Assembly (NCBI GenBank): GCA_902776645.1
Contig: CACYQT010000024.1
Location: 1-64,000 of the forward strand
Source: an uncultured bacterium
GTDB lineage: Bacteria > Verrucomicrobiota > Lentisphaeria > Oligosphaerales > Oligosphaeraceae
Direction of reading: 5' to 3'
Length of the DNA stretch: 64,000 nt
In this document: one piece after another, positions 35,424-44,066 of the stretch
Position numbering within the stretch: position 1 is the stretch's first letter
How the letters are laid out: the number at the start of each line of letters is the position of its first letter
Translations under genes and position numbers: made by a program
Notes under the pieces: model-generated
What the model was told of the DNA's origin: nothing
Seen by the model: the letters and a program-made list of their open reading frames with translations, nothing else
Databases searched by the model: none

Positions 35424-37355
35424 ATGAACAAAATTACGTCTCAACAAGATTTGCTCGCTGCCTTCAACGCCAGCAAGAACGCTCTGGCCTTGCGTTGCGT
35501 CAGCGAACACGACATCAACTCCAAGAAGAAAGACATCCTCTGCTGCGGCGGTACCGGCTGCCATGCCTCCAACTCCAATGTGATGATGGACAACCTCCGC
35601 CAGCTCATCAAGGAGCACGGCCTTGAGAACGACGTCCGCGTCGTCCAGACCGGCTGCTTCGGTTTCTGCGCCCAGGGCCCGATCGTCAAGATCATGCCGG
35701 ACAACGTCTTCTACGTCCAGGTCCAGCCCGAAGACGCGAAGGACATCGTCGAACAGCACATCGTCAACCACCAGCTGGTCGAACGCCTCCTCTACGTCGA
35801 ACCCATGATCAAGGAACGCATCCATGACTATGCCAAGATGTCGTTCTACGCCAAGCAGGAACGCATCGCCCTCCGCAACTGCGGCCTCCTCGATCCTGAA
35901 GACATCTCCGAATACATCGCGGCGGAAGGCTACCAGGCCCTCGCCAAGTGCCTCTTCGACATGAAGCCCGCCGACGTCGTCCAGGAAGTTCTGAACTCCG
36001 GCATCTGCGGCCGTGGCGGCGCGGGATTCCCCACCGGCATGAAGTGGAAGATCGCCGCCGGCGTCCAGGCGGACGAGAAGTACATCGTCTGCAACGCCGA
36101 CGAAGGCGACCCCGGCGCGTTCATGGACCGCTCCATCATGGAAGGCGACCCGAACTCCATCATCGAAGCCATGGCCATCGGCGGCTACGCCATCGGCGCC
36201 CAGCATGGTCTCGTCTACATCCGCGCGGAATACCCGCTCGCCGTCAACCGTCTGCAGCTGGCCATCAACCAGGCCCGCGAAGTCGGCCTCCTCGGCAAGA
36301 ACATCATGGGCACGAACTTCAGCTTCGACATCGACATCAAGCTCGGCGCCGGCGCATTCGTCTGCGGCGAAGAGACGGCCCTGATCCACTCCATGGAAGG
36401 TATGCGCGGCGAACCCACCACCAAACCGCCATTCCCCGCGAACATCGGCGGCGGCTACTGGGGCTGCTCCACCAACGTCAACAACGTTGAAACCTACGCC
36501 TCCATCCCGGTCATCATCCGCAAAGGCGCCAAATGGTATGCCAAGATCGGCAACTGGAAGCCCGAACTCGATGAAAACGGCAACTTCGTCAAGACCATCA
36601 GCGGCAACGCCGGAACGAAGGTCTTCGCCCTCGCCGGCCAGATCAACAACGTCGGCCTCGTCGAAGTCCCCATGGGCACGACGCTCCGCGAAATCATCTA
36701 CGACATCGGCGGCGGCATCGCCGGCGGCCGTGAATTCAAGGCTGTCCAGACCGGCGGCCCCTCCGGCGGCTGCATCACCAAGGAAAACCTCGACACGCCT
36801 ATCGACTACGGCTCACTCGCCAAGATCGGTTCCATGATGGGTTCCGGCGGTATGATCGTCCTCTCCGACAAGGACTGCATGCCCGCCATGGCCAAATTCT
36901 ACCTCGGTTTCACGAAGGACGAGTCCTGCGGCAAGTGCACGCCCTGCCGTATCGGTACGCGCCGCATGCTTGAAATGCTTGAGAAGATCTGCGACGGCAC
37001 CGCCACGGAAGAAACGCTCGTCGAGCTCGAAAAACTCGCGAACACCATCCGCGACACCGCCCTTTGCGGCCTCGGCCAGACGGCCCCGAACCCCATCCTC
37101 TCGACGCTCCGTTATTTCAAGGACGAATACATCGCCCACGTCCGCGACAAGAAGTGCCCCGCCGGCACCTGCTCCAAGCTCTACACGCTGAAGATCACCG
37201 ACGCCTGCAAGGGCTGCACCAAGTGCGCCCGCAACTGCCCCGTCGGCGCCATCACCGGCGAAAAGAAGCAGAAGCATGTCATCGACGTCAACAAGTGCAT
37301 CAAGTGCGGCGCCTGCATCGACGGCTGCCCGTTCAAAGCCATTGTCAAGGAATGA
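35424..37355 (+). CDS. hydB: Hydrogenase beta subunit, NuoF-like flavoprotein
   Basis: This 643-residue subunit binds FMN, NAD(H) and several clusters. N-terminal thioredoxin-like [2Fe-2S] region: CCGGTGCHAS and QTGCFGFCAQGP. The NuoF core follows: CGRGGAGFPTGMKWKI (FMN), NADEGDPGAFMDRSIMEGDP (NADH) and ESCGKCTPCRIGTRRM ([4Fe-4S]). The C-terminal 2[4Fe-4S] ferredoxin domain has CKGCTKCARNCPVGAI and CIKCGACIDGCPFKAI. This build is that of confurcating/bifurcating HydB, coupling NADH and reduced ferredoxin oxidation to H2 formation. Soluble, cytosolic. Full length. Confidence 0.95.
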   Translation: MNKITSQQDLLAAFNASKNALALRCVSEHDINSKKKDILCCGGTGCHASNSNVMMDNLRQLIKEHGLENDVRVVQTGCFGFCAQGPIVKIMPDNVFYVQVQPEDAKDIVEQHIVNHQLVERLLYVEPMIKERIHDYAKMSFYAKQERIALRNCGLLDPEDISEYIAAEGYQALAKCLFDMKPADVVQEVLNSGICGRGGAGFPTGMKWKIAAGVQADEKYIVCNADEGDPGAFMDRSIMEGDPNSIIEAMAIGGYAIGAQHGLVYIRAEYPLAVNRLQLAINQAREVGLLGKNIMGTNFSFDIDIKLGAGAFVCGEETALIHSMEGMRGEPTTKPPFPANIGGGYWGCSTNVNNVETYASIPVIIRKGAKWYAKIGNWKPELDENGNFVKTISGNAGTKVFALAGQINNVGLVEVPMGTTLREIIYDIGGGIAGGREFKAVQTGGPSGGCITKENLDTPIDYGSLAKIGSMMGSGGMIVLSDKDCMPAMAKFYLGFTKDESCGKCTPCRIGTRRMLEMLEKICDGTATEETLVELEKLANTIRDTALCGLGQTAPNPILSTLRYFKDEYIAHVRDKKCPAGTCSKLYTLKITDACKGCTKCARNCPVGAITGEKKQKHVIDVNKCIKCGACIDGCPFKAIVKE

Positions 37356-37368
37356 GGAGGGACTAAAA

Positions 37369-39123
37369 ATGAGTGACGTAACAGTAAAAATCAACGGCAA
37401 GCAAGTTTCCGTTCCCTCCGGCTCCACCATTCTGGAAGCCGCCCAGAAGCTGAACATCAACATCCCGACCCTCTGCTACTGCAAGGATCTCGGCTGCGGC
37501 GTCTCCAACAAGCCCGCGTCCTGCCGCATATGCCTCGTCGAAGCCGCCGGCATCCGTCCGCGCCCCGTGCTCGTGCCCGCCTGCGCGACTCCTATCACCA
37601 ACGACCGCGTCGAAGTCTGGACCAATTCGCAGCGCGCCCTCAACGCCCGCCGCACGGTTCTCGAACTGATGCTCTCCGACCACCCGAAAAACTGCCTGAC
37701 CTGCCCCAAGAACCAGGACTGCGAACTCCAGAAGCTCGCCGCCGAATTCGGCATCAGCGACATTGAATTCAAGGGCGAAGTCAACCACTTCCCGATCGAC
37801 GACTCCAGCGAAGCCATCATGCGCGACCTCTCCAAGTGCATCATGTGCCGCCGTTGCGAAACCGTCTGCAATAAGGTCCAGACCGTCGGCACCCTGACGG
37901 GCGTCGGCCGCGGCTTCTCCGCGAAGGTCGGTACCGCCAGCATGATCCCGCTCGCCGACACGTCCTGCACGTTCTGCGGTCAGTGCGTCAACGCCTGCCC
38001 CGTCGGCGCCATCACCGGCATCAGCTATGTCAAGAAGGTCTGGAACGCCATCAACGACCCGACCAAGACCGTCATCGTCAGCACGGCTCCCGCCGTCCGC
38101 GTCGCCGTCGGACAGGAATTCGGCTTCGAGCCCGGCACGCCTATCACGGGCAAGCTGGTCGCCGGCCTCCGCGCCCTCGGCTTCGACAAGGTGTTCGACA
38201 CCGATTTCGCCGCCGACCTTACCATCATGGAAGAAGGCACGGAGCTTCTCGGCCGTCTGAAGTCCGGCAAGAACCTGCCGATCCTGACGTCCTGCTGCCC
38301 CGGCTGGATCAATTTCATCGAGCACAACTTCCCGGATCTGCTCCACATCCCGTCCTCCTGCAAGTCCCCGCAGCAGATGTTCGGCGCCATCGCCAAGAGC
38401 TACTACGCGGAAAAGATGGGCATCGCCCCGAAGGACCTCATCGTCGTCTCCGTCATGCCCTGCCAGGCGAAGAAGTACGAGGCCGCGCGCCCCGAATTCT
38501 CGCATGACGGCGTTCGCGACATCGACTACGTCGTCACCACCCGCGAACTCTGCAAGATGTTCCGCGAAGCCGGCGTCAACCTCGCCAACATGAATGACGA
38601 AGAATACGACAACCCGCTCGGCGAATCCACCGGCGCGGCCGTTATCTTCGGTGTCACGGGCGGCGTTCTCGAAGCGGCCCTCCGTACTGTCAAGTCCATC
38701 GTCACGGGCAAGGATCTGGTGGCCGACGCCATCAACTTCCGCGCTGTCCGCGGTCTCGACGGCGTGAAGGAAGCGACGGTCGAAATCACGCCCGACGTGA
38801 AGGTCAACGTCGCCGTCGCCTCCGGCCTCGGCAACGCCCGCAAGGTTCTTGAAATGGTCCGCGAAGACCCCAACCGCTTCCAGGCCATCGAAATCATGGC
38901 CTGCCCCGGCGGCTGCATCAACGGCGGCGGTCAGCCCTACCTCCATGGTCATCGCGACCTGCTGGACAAGCGTATGGCCGGCCTCTATCTCGAAGACGCC
39001 AACAAGCCGCGCCGTATGTCCCACCAGAATCCGGACATCAAGAAACTCTACGACGAGTATCTTGGCCAGCCCGGCTCCGAGAAGGCACACCACCTCCTCC
39101 ACACGCACTATCATCAGAAGTAA
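37369..39123 (+). CDS. hydA: [FeFe]-hydrogenase catalytic subunit
   Basis: This 584-residue catalytic subunit has an N-terminal [2Fe-2S] plant-type domain (YCKDLGCGVSNKPASCRICLVEA), a His-ligated [4Fe-4S] region (HPKNCLTCPKNQDCELQ) and two [4Fe-4S] clusters (CIMCRRCETVC, CTFCGQCVNACPVGAI). The H-cluster motifs are L1 TSCCPGWINF, L2 VMPCQAKKYEA and L3 MACPGGCINGGGQPY. Group A, NAD-linked trimeric type. Start 37369 has SD GAGGAGG about 9 nt upstream; upstream in-frame codons lie inside hydB and are not used. HydEFG maturation genes are not in the window. H2 production balances fermentative redox. Confidence 0.97.
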   Translation: MSDVTVKINGKQVSVPSGSTILEAAQKLNINIPTLCYCKDLGCGVSNKPASCRICLVEAAGIRPRPVLVPACATPITNDRVEVWTNSQRALNARRTVLELMLSDHPKNCLTCPKNQDCELQKLAAEFGISDIEFKGEVNHFPIDDSSEAIMRDLSKCIMCRRCETVCNKVQTVGTLTGVGRGFSAKVGTASMIPLADTSCTFCGQCVNACPVGAITGISYVKKVWNAINDPTKTVIVSTAPAVRVAVGQEFGFEPGTPITGKLVAGLRALGFDKVFDTDFAADLTIMEEGTELLGRLKSGKNLPILTSCCPGWINFIEHNFPDLLHIPSSCKSPQQMFGAIAKSYYAEKMGIAPKDLIVVSVMPCQAKKYEAARPEFSHDGVRDIDYVVTTRELCKMFREAGVNLANMNDEEYDNPLGESTGAAVIFGVTGGVLEAALRTVKSIVTGKDLVADAINFRAVRGLDGVKEATVEITPDVKVNVAVASGLGNARKVLEMVREDPNRFQAIEIMACPGGCINGGGQPYLHGHRDLLDKRMAGLYLEDANKPRRMSHQNPDIKKLYDEYLGQPGSEKAHHLLHTHYHQK

Positions 39124-39148
39124 GCCACTGATGATCAGCTGATTCCCC

Positions 39149-39184
39149 AAACTCCCGTCTCCCTTTCGAGGCGGGAGTTTTTTT
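39149..39184 (+). terminator. Intrinsic terminator of the hydrogenase operon
   Basis: AACTCCCG (39150-39157) pairs with CGGGAGTT (39172-39179) around TCTCCCTTTCGAGG, followed by seven T in all. It lies 25 bp after hydA. Confidence 0.9.
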
Positions 39185-39212
39185 GTCTAGCCATCCAGGC
39201 AATTTTATTTTT

Positions 39213-39276
39213 TTGATTTTTCATGCAACTGCTTGCATATTGCAAATCAGGCGATAAATTCATGCAAGTAGTTGCA
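39213..39276 (+). promoter_or_regulatory. Promoter with paired LacI-type operators upstream of the lacI-family gene
   Basis: Two palindromes share half-sites: TGCAA-CTGC-TTGCA (39224-39237) and TGCAA-GTAG-TTGCA (39263-39276), centres 39 bp apart. A promoter-like pair TTGATT (39213-39218), 17 nt, CATATT (39236-39241) has the first operator between its boxes. This layout fits autorepression by the downstream regulator. No further copy of the palindrome was noticed upstream of nagB. Confidence 0.6.
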
Positions 39277-39304
39277 CAAAATCATTTGATTCAACGGCAA
39301 TTTC

Positions 39305-40351
39305 ATGAAGAGACCTCTGACCATAGACGGCATCGCCAAGCTCGCGGGCGTCAACCGCTCGACGGTCTCCCGCGCCCTGAATCCGGAGACTGCCTCTCTC
39401 ATCAGCGAAGAGGTGCGCAAGCGGATTCTCGCCATCTGCGATGAACACAACTACCGTCCGCGCGCCTCCGCCCGCGCTTTCGCCAGCGGCAAGACGCAGA
39501 AAATCGCCTTGATCTCCAGCACGCTTATCCATGACTGCTCGCTGGCGACCTACGCGGAATATCTGCAGGCTCTTACAGTCGCCATTCAAAACAAAGGCTA
39601 CACACTGACGACGTTCGTCCTCTCACTGGAGAATACGGAGGACAAGGAGGGCCTGCTGGCCGACTACCTTCTGTCGCGGCAGGCAGATGGCTATTTCATC
39701 AGCAGTTCGTTGTTGTCCGCCCGCATCGCGAAAGTCATCCACGGCATGGACCGCCCTGTCATCGCCATGAGCATCCCCCCGTCGCCGCGATTATTCAATA
39801 TTCCGACCATCCAGAAGAACAACATCCCCGCCTATATGGAGCTCTTCCGCCGCATTCCCATGGACTTTGCTGGCAAGGTCCTCTATGTCGGGCACGTCAA
39901 TTCCGCTGAAAGCCGCATCAAATACGAAGAAATCTGCCATACGCTTGAAATGATGGGCCGTCCATTGGATTTCATCGTCCATGACTTCATGGAAACGCCC
40001 TACAACAGTCCGTTGGTTGACCGCCATCACGGCATGTGCTATGCAGAGGAGAATCTGGAAAAACTGCTCCAATACAAGTTGATCATTTCGACGGATCTGA
40101 CGGCCCTCGGCATCTGCGACGCCTTGCGTCGCAACGGCATAACACCAGGCGAAGACATCTTTCTGGCCGGAATCGACAATCTGGAAGGCATCTGCCACAC
40201 GCCCGATCCGTTCCTCACGACCATCGACCAGGGCTACGGCCAGCTCGGCACATCCGCCGGCAACGGCATGATCGCCGCCATTTCCACGGGAACCATTCCC
40301 GAACACGAACTCATCAACCAAGCCACCTTCATCAGGAGAAAAAGCTTCTGA
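39305..40351 (+). CDS. LacI-family transcriptional regulator
   Basis: A 348-residue repressor. N-terminal helix-turn-helix LTIDGIAKLAGVNRSTVSRALN plus hinge YRPRASARAFASGKT, then a periplasmic-binding-like effector domain (IALISSTLIHDCSLATYAEYLQAL, LSRQADGYFIS, DIFLAGIDNLEGICHTPDPFLTTIDQGY). The two TGCAA-N4-TTGCA sites in front suggest autoregulation. It lies upstream of nagB-nagA, so an amino-sugar or glycan effector is plausible but not shown. No SD is evident. Confidence 0.9.
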   Translation: MKRPLTIDGIAKLAGVNRSTVSRALNPETASLISEEVRKRILAICDEHNYRPRASARAFASGKTQKIALISSTLIHDCSLATYAEYLQALTVAIQNKGYTLTTFVLSLENTEDKEGLLADYLLSRQADGYFISSSLLSARIAKVIHGMDRPVIAMSIPPSPRLFNIPTIQKNNIPAYMELFRRIPMDFAGKVLYVGHVNSAESRIKYEEICHTLEMMGRPLDFIVHDFMETPYNSPLVDRHHGMCYAEENLEKLLQYKLIISTDLTALGICDALRRNGITPGEDIFLAGIDNLEGICHTPDPFLTTIDQGYGQLGTSAGNGMIAAISTGTIPEHELINQATFIRRKSF

Positions 40352-40499
40352 AATATAATGTCCACTCTGCAAAACAATCCCCTACGCGAAGCGCATTGAA
40401 ACCGCCGAGCCGCCGGAAACCATCCGGATCATCAGCAATCGATCCTGCCATGTCTGCTTAAAATCATCAGCATAAAGGTCGACGGCGGCGAGGCATTCG

Positions 40500-40523
40500 A
40501 GTCCATCAGTGTCCATTCGTGAT
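40500..40523. repeat. GTCCAT word pair
   Basis: GTCCATCAGT and GTCCATTCGT are consecutive 10-bp units (40501-40520), the third type of GTCCAT/GTCCCAT-like word in the window. It lies just upstream of nagB. Weak on its own with two units; listed because it matches the style of the longer arrays. Confidence 0.4.
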
Positions 40524-40550
40524 TCTAAATCAATAAACAAGGAGTCGTAC

Positions 40551-41318
40551 ATGAGTCTGTCCATCTACAAGACCAAGCAGGAAAGCGGCGTCGCCGCCGC
40601 GAAATTCGGAGCCGCCAAAATCCGCGTCGCCCTCGCGGAAAAGAACGAATGCCGCATCATCGTCGCCACGGGCGCCAGCCAGTTCGAAATGCTCACGCAG
40701 CTCGCGCAGGAGCCGGACATCAACTGGTCGAAAGTCACTCTGTTCCATCTGGACGAATACGTCGGCCTGCCGGAGACGCATCCCGCCTCCTTCCGCAAGT
40801 ACATCAAGGAACGCTTCATAGCGAAATTGCCACGCCCCTTGCAGGAGGCCAATTTCGTTCCAGGTGACGCCCCCGACCTACAGGCCGCCATCGACAAATT
40901 AGGCGCCCATCTGCAGGAAAAAGTCGTCGATGTCTGCTTCATCGGCATCGGTGAAAACGGCCATATCGCCTTCAACGACCCGCCGGCGGATTTCGACACG
41001 GAAAAGCCCTACATCATCGTCAATCTCGACGACGTCTGCCGCAACCAGCAGCTTGGCGAAGGATGGTTCCCCACATTTGACGACGTGCCCAAACAGGCCG
41101 TCTCCATGACCGTCCGCCAGATTCTCAAGAGCCGCTGCATCGTCAACACCGTGCCAGACTCCCGCAAGGCCTACGCCATGCAGATCACCTTCGAAGGCGA
41201 ACTGTCGCCCATGCATCCCGCATCGGTCATCCGCCTCCATCCGGACTGCGCCACGTTCTGCGACGAACCGGCCGCCGCGAAGCTCTGCAAGCTGACAAGG
41301 GAGTTCTGCGCAAAATGA
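40551..41318 (+). CDS. nagB: Glucosamine-6-phosphate deaminase
   Basis: This 255-residue enzyme converts GlcN-6-P to Fru-6-P and ammonia. Motifs: IVATGASQFEML, LFHLDEYVGLPETHPASFRKYI (catalytic Asp), FIGIGENGHIAFNDPPADF (catalytic His and Glu region) and VSMTVRQIL. Start 40551 has SD AAGGAG 8 nt upstream. The stop codon overlaps the nagA start in ATGA, so translation is coupled. Classical Nag pathway context. Confidence 0.93.
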   Translation: MSLSIYKTKQESGVAAAKFGAAKIRVALAEKNECRIIVATGASQFEMLTQLAQEPDINWSKVTLFHLDEYVGLPETHPASFRKYIKERFIAKLPRPLQEANFVPGDAPDLQAAIDKLGAHLQEKVVDVCFIGIGENGHIAFNDPPADFDTEKPYIIVNLDDVCRNQQLGEGWFPTFDDVPKQAVSMTVRQILKSRCIVNTVPDSRKAYAMQITFEGELSPMHPASVIRLHPDCATFCDEPAAAKLCKLTREFCAK

Positions 41319-42097
41319 AATGCTTCGACCTACAGGTCAACGGCGCCTTCGGAACGGATTTCGCTGATCCGAACATCACGGAGGACGCCTTCCTCCGTTG
41401 CGTTGAGAAGATTCTCGCCAAAGGCGTCACGCGCTTTCTGCCGACGTTTTTTTTTTAATGATACGGCGACCACCGCAATCCCGCATGGGTCCTCCCACCG
41501 GACATCGCCACATTGGACGAATTGATCGCTCTCGCCAACGGCCATGTCTCCATCCTGACCGTCGCCGCAGAACTGCCTGGCATCCATGAGCTTATCCGTC
41601 ATGCCCATGCCAAAGGCATCTGCGTCTCGCTCGGCCATGAACTCGCCACGGAAGATGACATCAACCAGTCGGGAGCCGACACGATGACGCATCTCGGCAA
41701 CGGTCTGCCGAATCTCATCGACCGCCATCACAATCCCATCTGGACGGGACTTTCGAAAGACGACATGACCATCATGGCCATCACGGATGGTCATCATCTG
41801 CCCGTCAACGTCCTGAAATGCTATCTGCGCTGCAAAGGCGTGGATAAATTCATCGCCGTTTCGGACGCCTGTCTCGTGGCCGGCCTTCCGCCCGGCCGCT
41901 ACACCGTCAACACGAACGAAGGCGTTTTGGAGCCCAACGGCAAATTCCACAATCCCGTGAAAAAATGCCTCATCGGCGCCTCCATGCTCCTTCCGGAATG
42001 CGCCGCCCTGCTCAAACGCGAGAATCTGCTTTCTGACGCTGACATCGAACGCGTCTGCTGGCTGAATCCGCACGCCCTCCTCCACATGTCTGTTTGA
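41315..42097 (+). pseudogene. nagA: N-acetylglucosamine-6-phosphate deacetylase, interrupted by an assembly artefact
   Basis: NagA deacetylates GlcNAc-6-P before NagB. The N-terminal 44 codons (MKCFDLQVNGAFGTDF to RFLPT) are normal and then run into ten T, a TAA stop (41456-41458) and an adapter-like 19-mer. From 41462 the original frame type resumes as YGDHRNPAWVLPPDIATL and continues through VSLGHELATEDD, MTHLGNG and AVSDACLVAGLPPG to the end. The missing middle should hold the His-x-Glu-Gly-Pro metal motif. The natural gene is probably intact; the gap looks like an assembly error rather than decay. Confidence 0.88.
41447..41475. other. Poly-T plus Illumina P5 adapter fragment (artefact)
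   Basis: Ten T (41447-41456) are followed by AATGATACGGCGACCACCG (41457-41475), identical to the first 19 bases of the Illumina P5 flow-cell adapter. Read on the minus strand this is adapter end followed by poly-A, the usual product of read-through past the end of a short fragment. Confidence 0.92.
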
Positions 42098-42142
42098 AAA
42101 AAGTCATGTGATTACAGCTACAAAAAGGCCTTGCCACAAACT

Positions 42143-42194
42143 GGGTAGCAAGGCCGTCTCGGCCTTGTCAAGGGCGGGGACGCCCTTGCTACCC
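42143..42194. repeat. BIME-like double hairpin between convergent genes
   Basis: Outer arms GGGTAGCAAGG (42143-42153) and CCTTGCTACCC (42184-42194) enclose two tandem hairpins, CAAGGCCG-TCT-CGGCCTTG (42149-42167) and CAAGGGCG-GGGA-CGCCCTTG (42169-42188). A further AAGGCCTTG word precedes at 42125. It abuts the stop of the tannase-like gene (TAA at 42196) and follows nagA. The structure is like REP/BIME elements. Confidence 0.75.
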
Positions 42195-42195
42195 C

Positions 42196-43776
42196 TTATT
42201 TTGCAAACAGGAAAAATTCGTCCGGTTCGGCCAATTTGATCGGCTCGCTCTTCACGCGCTTCAGACCGTCTTTCAAATCGCCGGCCATCTTGTCCGGATA
42301 CGGCGCGACAGGCACGATCGTGCCGTCTTTCATCTTGCCGTCCAGAACTTCCGGAGCGATTCCTTTTTCACGCCAGTCGCGAATGACTTTCTGCAGATTC
42401 ACGAGGCTCTGGACACCGTTGCCGCCGCCATGGGCACGGCCGGGCAGCAGATAAAAACGACAGAACGGCGACAATTTGTCCCATCCGCCAAGCAGTTTCG
42501 CCGCACGTCCAAGATAGCCGGCCGCAACATGATACGGGCAGATCGGATCTTCCGTTCCAGCATAGACGATGATCTTTCCGCCATGGGCTTCGAATGGACG
42601 CATGTCATAGTCCCGCGCGTTGAAGTCGTTCGCAAACGCCTTGACGAATTCCGTCAGCTGGTCGTCCGTCAGTTTCATGAAATCCGCATCGTTGCCGAAA
42701 TACCAGTTCAGACACCAGATGCCGCGATCCGCCATCGTCTTGATGCTCGCCGTGAACGGAATGCCGTTCAAAACACGTTTCCCGTTCAAGAATGGTCCTT
42801 CCAACATCTTCGCGACACGCGCCTTCTGGTCGTCGTTCATCTTCGGCTCCATCGCCGCCGCGCGTTCGACGATCGCATCCGCCGCTTCCTTCGAATATTC
42901 CGGATTCGTGATGAACCTGCCCGCCGCATACGGCTCTTCTCGCGCGGCTAGATATTCGACAGCCGCCTTGCTGACGTTGTCCATCTGCTCCGCAGTGAAC
43001 ACAAGCTTGCCGTCCATGTCATGCGTGCAACGGCGCAAGTGCAGGAAATACAGGAAGTTCGGGATGCGCCACAACGCGGGCACGCCGCAGAGCACGCCGT
43101 CGAAATCCTCCGGATAGCGCTGCACTTCCATCATCGCCTGGCCGCCGCCCGTCGAACTGCCCGTAAAATAAGAATAGGATGGCTTCCGTCCATAGAACGC
43201 TTCCACAAACTGCTTGGCCACAACCGTCATCAGATGCGTCGAACGCCATCCGAAATCCTTCCAGACCTCCGGATTGGAAACGTTTTTGGACGAACCCATG
43301 TCCGTCGTCACGGACGCGTCATAGGTACGGATCTGCGACCGCAGGAAGCCTTCGGGCACATTTCCCGCGCGGCCGCCGTTGCCGCCGGCCCACAAGTTGC
43401 CCGTCCATTTCTCCGCCTTCGGCAGCCACAATTCGCAGCGGATGTAAGATTCCGCCGTGGGCCGCAGCACATACTGGACGGCGACGAAATTCGGCAGATG
43501 CGGCTCCGGATGGCCGTCGCTGGAGACATACGCGCCGTTCGGAACGAACTCAAGCCCCGTGATTTCACAGTACTCCGCCTTCACCTGCCGAATCCGCTCC
43601 ATGCCGGCCTTCATTTCCGCCGCCAGTTTTTCGTCTATCTTGATGTTCTCCGTCATGATCCGTTCCTTTATAGGCTTGATACCGACTCGCTTCCGCCGCG
43701 CGGGCGCCTTTTTTGTCTGGGCGGCCGCCGTCATCGCGCATACGCATACCAATATAATCCACAACCATCTTTTCAT
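42196..43776 (-). CDS. Exported tannase/feruloyl-esterase-like hydrolase
   Basis: This 526-residue exported esterase begins with a signal peptide (RWLWIILVCVCAMTAAAQ). The tannase-family body has NLWAGGNGGRAGNVPEGFL, TTDMGSSKN, the nucleophile elbow YFTGSSTGGGQAMMEVQRYPEDFDGV (Ser), YAGTEDPICPYHVAAGY (Asp) and LLPGRAHGGGNGVQSL (His). It would cleave aromatic acyl esters of plant material or similar esters in the periplasm or outside. Start 43776 was chosen because AAAGGTGA lies 5-8 nt upstream and the signal peptide begins there; the 14 codons upstream are unlikely. Substrate unknown. Confidence 0.85.
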   Translation of the reverse strand: MKRWLWIILVCVCAMTAAAQTKKAPARRKRVGIKPIKERIMTENIKIDEKLAAEMKAGMERIRQVKAEYCEITGLEFVPNGAYVSSDGHPEPHLPNFVAVQYVLRPTAESYIRCELWLPKAEKWTGNLWAGGNGGRAGNVPEGFLRSQIRTYDASVTTDMGSSKNVSNPEVWKDFGWRSTHLMTVVAKQFVEAFYGRKPSYSYFTGSSTGGGQAMMEVQRYPEDFDGVLCGVPALWRIPNFLYFLHLRRCTHDMDGKLVFTAEQMDNVSKAAVEYLAAREEPYAAGRFITNPEYSKEAADAIVERAAAMEPKMNDDQKARVAKMLEGPFLNGKRVLNGIPFTASIKTMADRGIWCLNWYFGNDADFMKLTDDQLTEFVKAFANDFNARDYDMRPFEAHGGKIIVYAGTEDPICPYHVAAGYLGRAAKLLGGWDKLSPFCRFYLLPGRAHGGGNGVQSLVNLQKVIRDWREKGIAPEVLDGKMKDGTIVPVAPYPDKMAGDLKDGLKRVKSEPIKLAEPDEFFLFAK

Positions 43777-43828
43777 AAAATCACCTTTGCTTCTTTTCAT
43801 GATGTAACACCAATACACATAACTTTTT

Positions 43829-43913
43829 CATGGGACAACCGGGATTTCTAAGACTTATGGGACAGTGTTATTTTCATGCCCCTTTCGTCCCATTCATCCC
43901 ATTCGTCCCTTTC
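43829..43913. repeat. GTCCCAT 9-bp array with inverted GGGAC words
   Basis: Units TTCGTCCCA, TTCATCCCA and TTCGTCCCT (43884-43910) have a 9-bp period. The reverse-complement word ATGGGACA occurs upstream at 43830 and 43857. It lies between the divergent tannase-like and phosphatase genes. Same design as the other arrays: a tandem word plus its inverse. Confidence 0.7.
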
Positions 43914-43991
43914 CCCCCGGATGTTCCATTGCCGTCGACAGGCATGGAGCCACTTTTCACCATTTTTAAATATATTTTACATTCCCATGAA

Positions 43992-44019
43992 TTGCTAAAA
44001 ATCAAAGTTGAATTATAGT
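43992..44019 (+). promoter_or_regulatory. Putative sigma70 promoter of the alkaline phosphatase gene
   Basis: TTGCTA (43992-43997), 16-nt spacer, TATAGT (44014-44019), about 48 nt before the start codon at 44067. Confidence 0.5.
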
Positions 44020-44066
44020 CAATAAATTGTTGTTTATCGTATCAACCATGAAAAAAGAGGAAAAAA

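Noticed and set aside
40382-40564. A 60-codon minus-strand frame upstream of nagB (GLECLAAVDLYADDFKQTWQ...)
   Set aside because: It looks vaguely protein-like, perhaps a C-terminal relic, but has no recognisable family and lies over a word repeat; evidence is too thin.
43777-43818. Upstream start of the tannase-like gene with 14 extra residues
   Set aside because: The signal peptide and SD fit the ATG at 43776; the extra residues (MYWCYIMKRSKGDF) would spoil the signal peptide.
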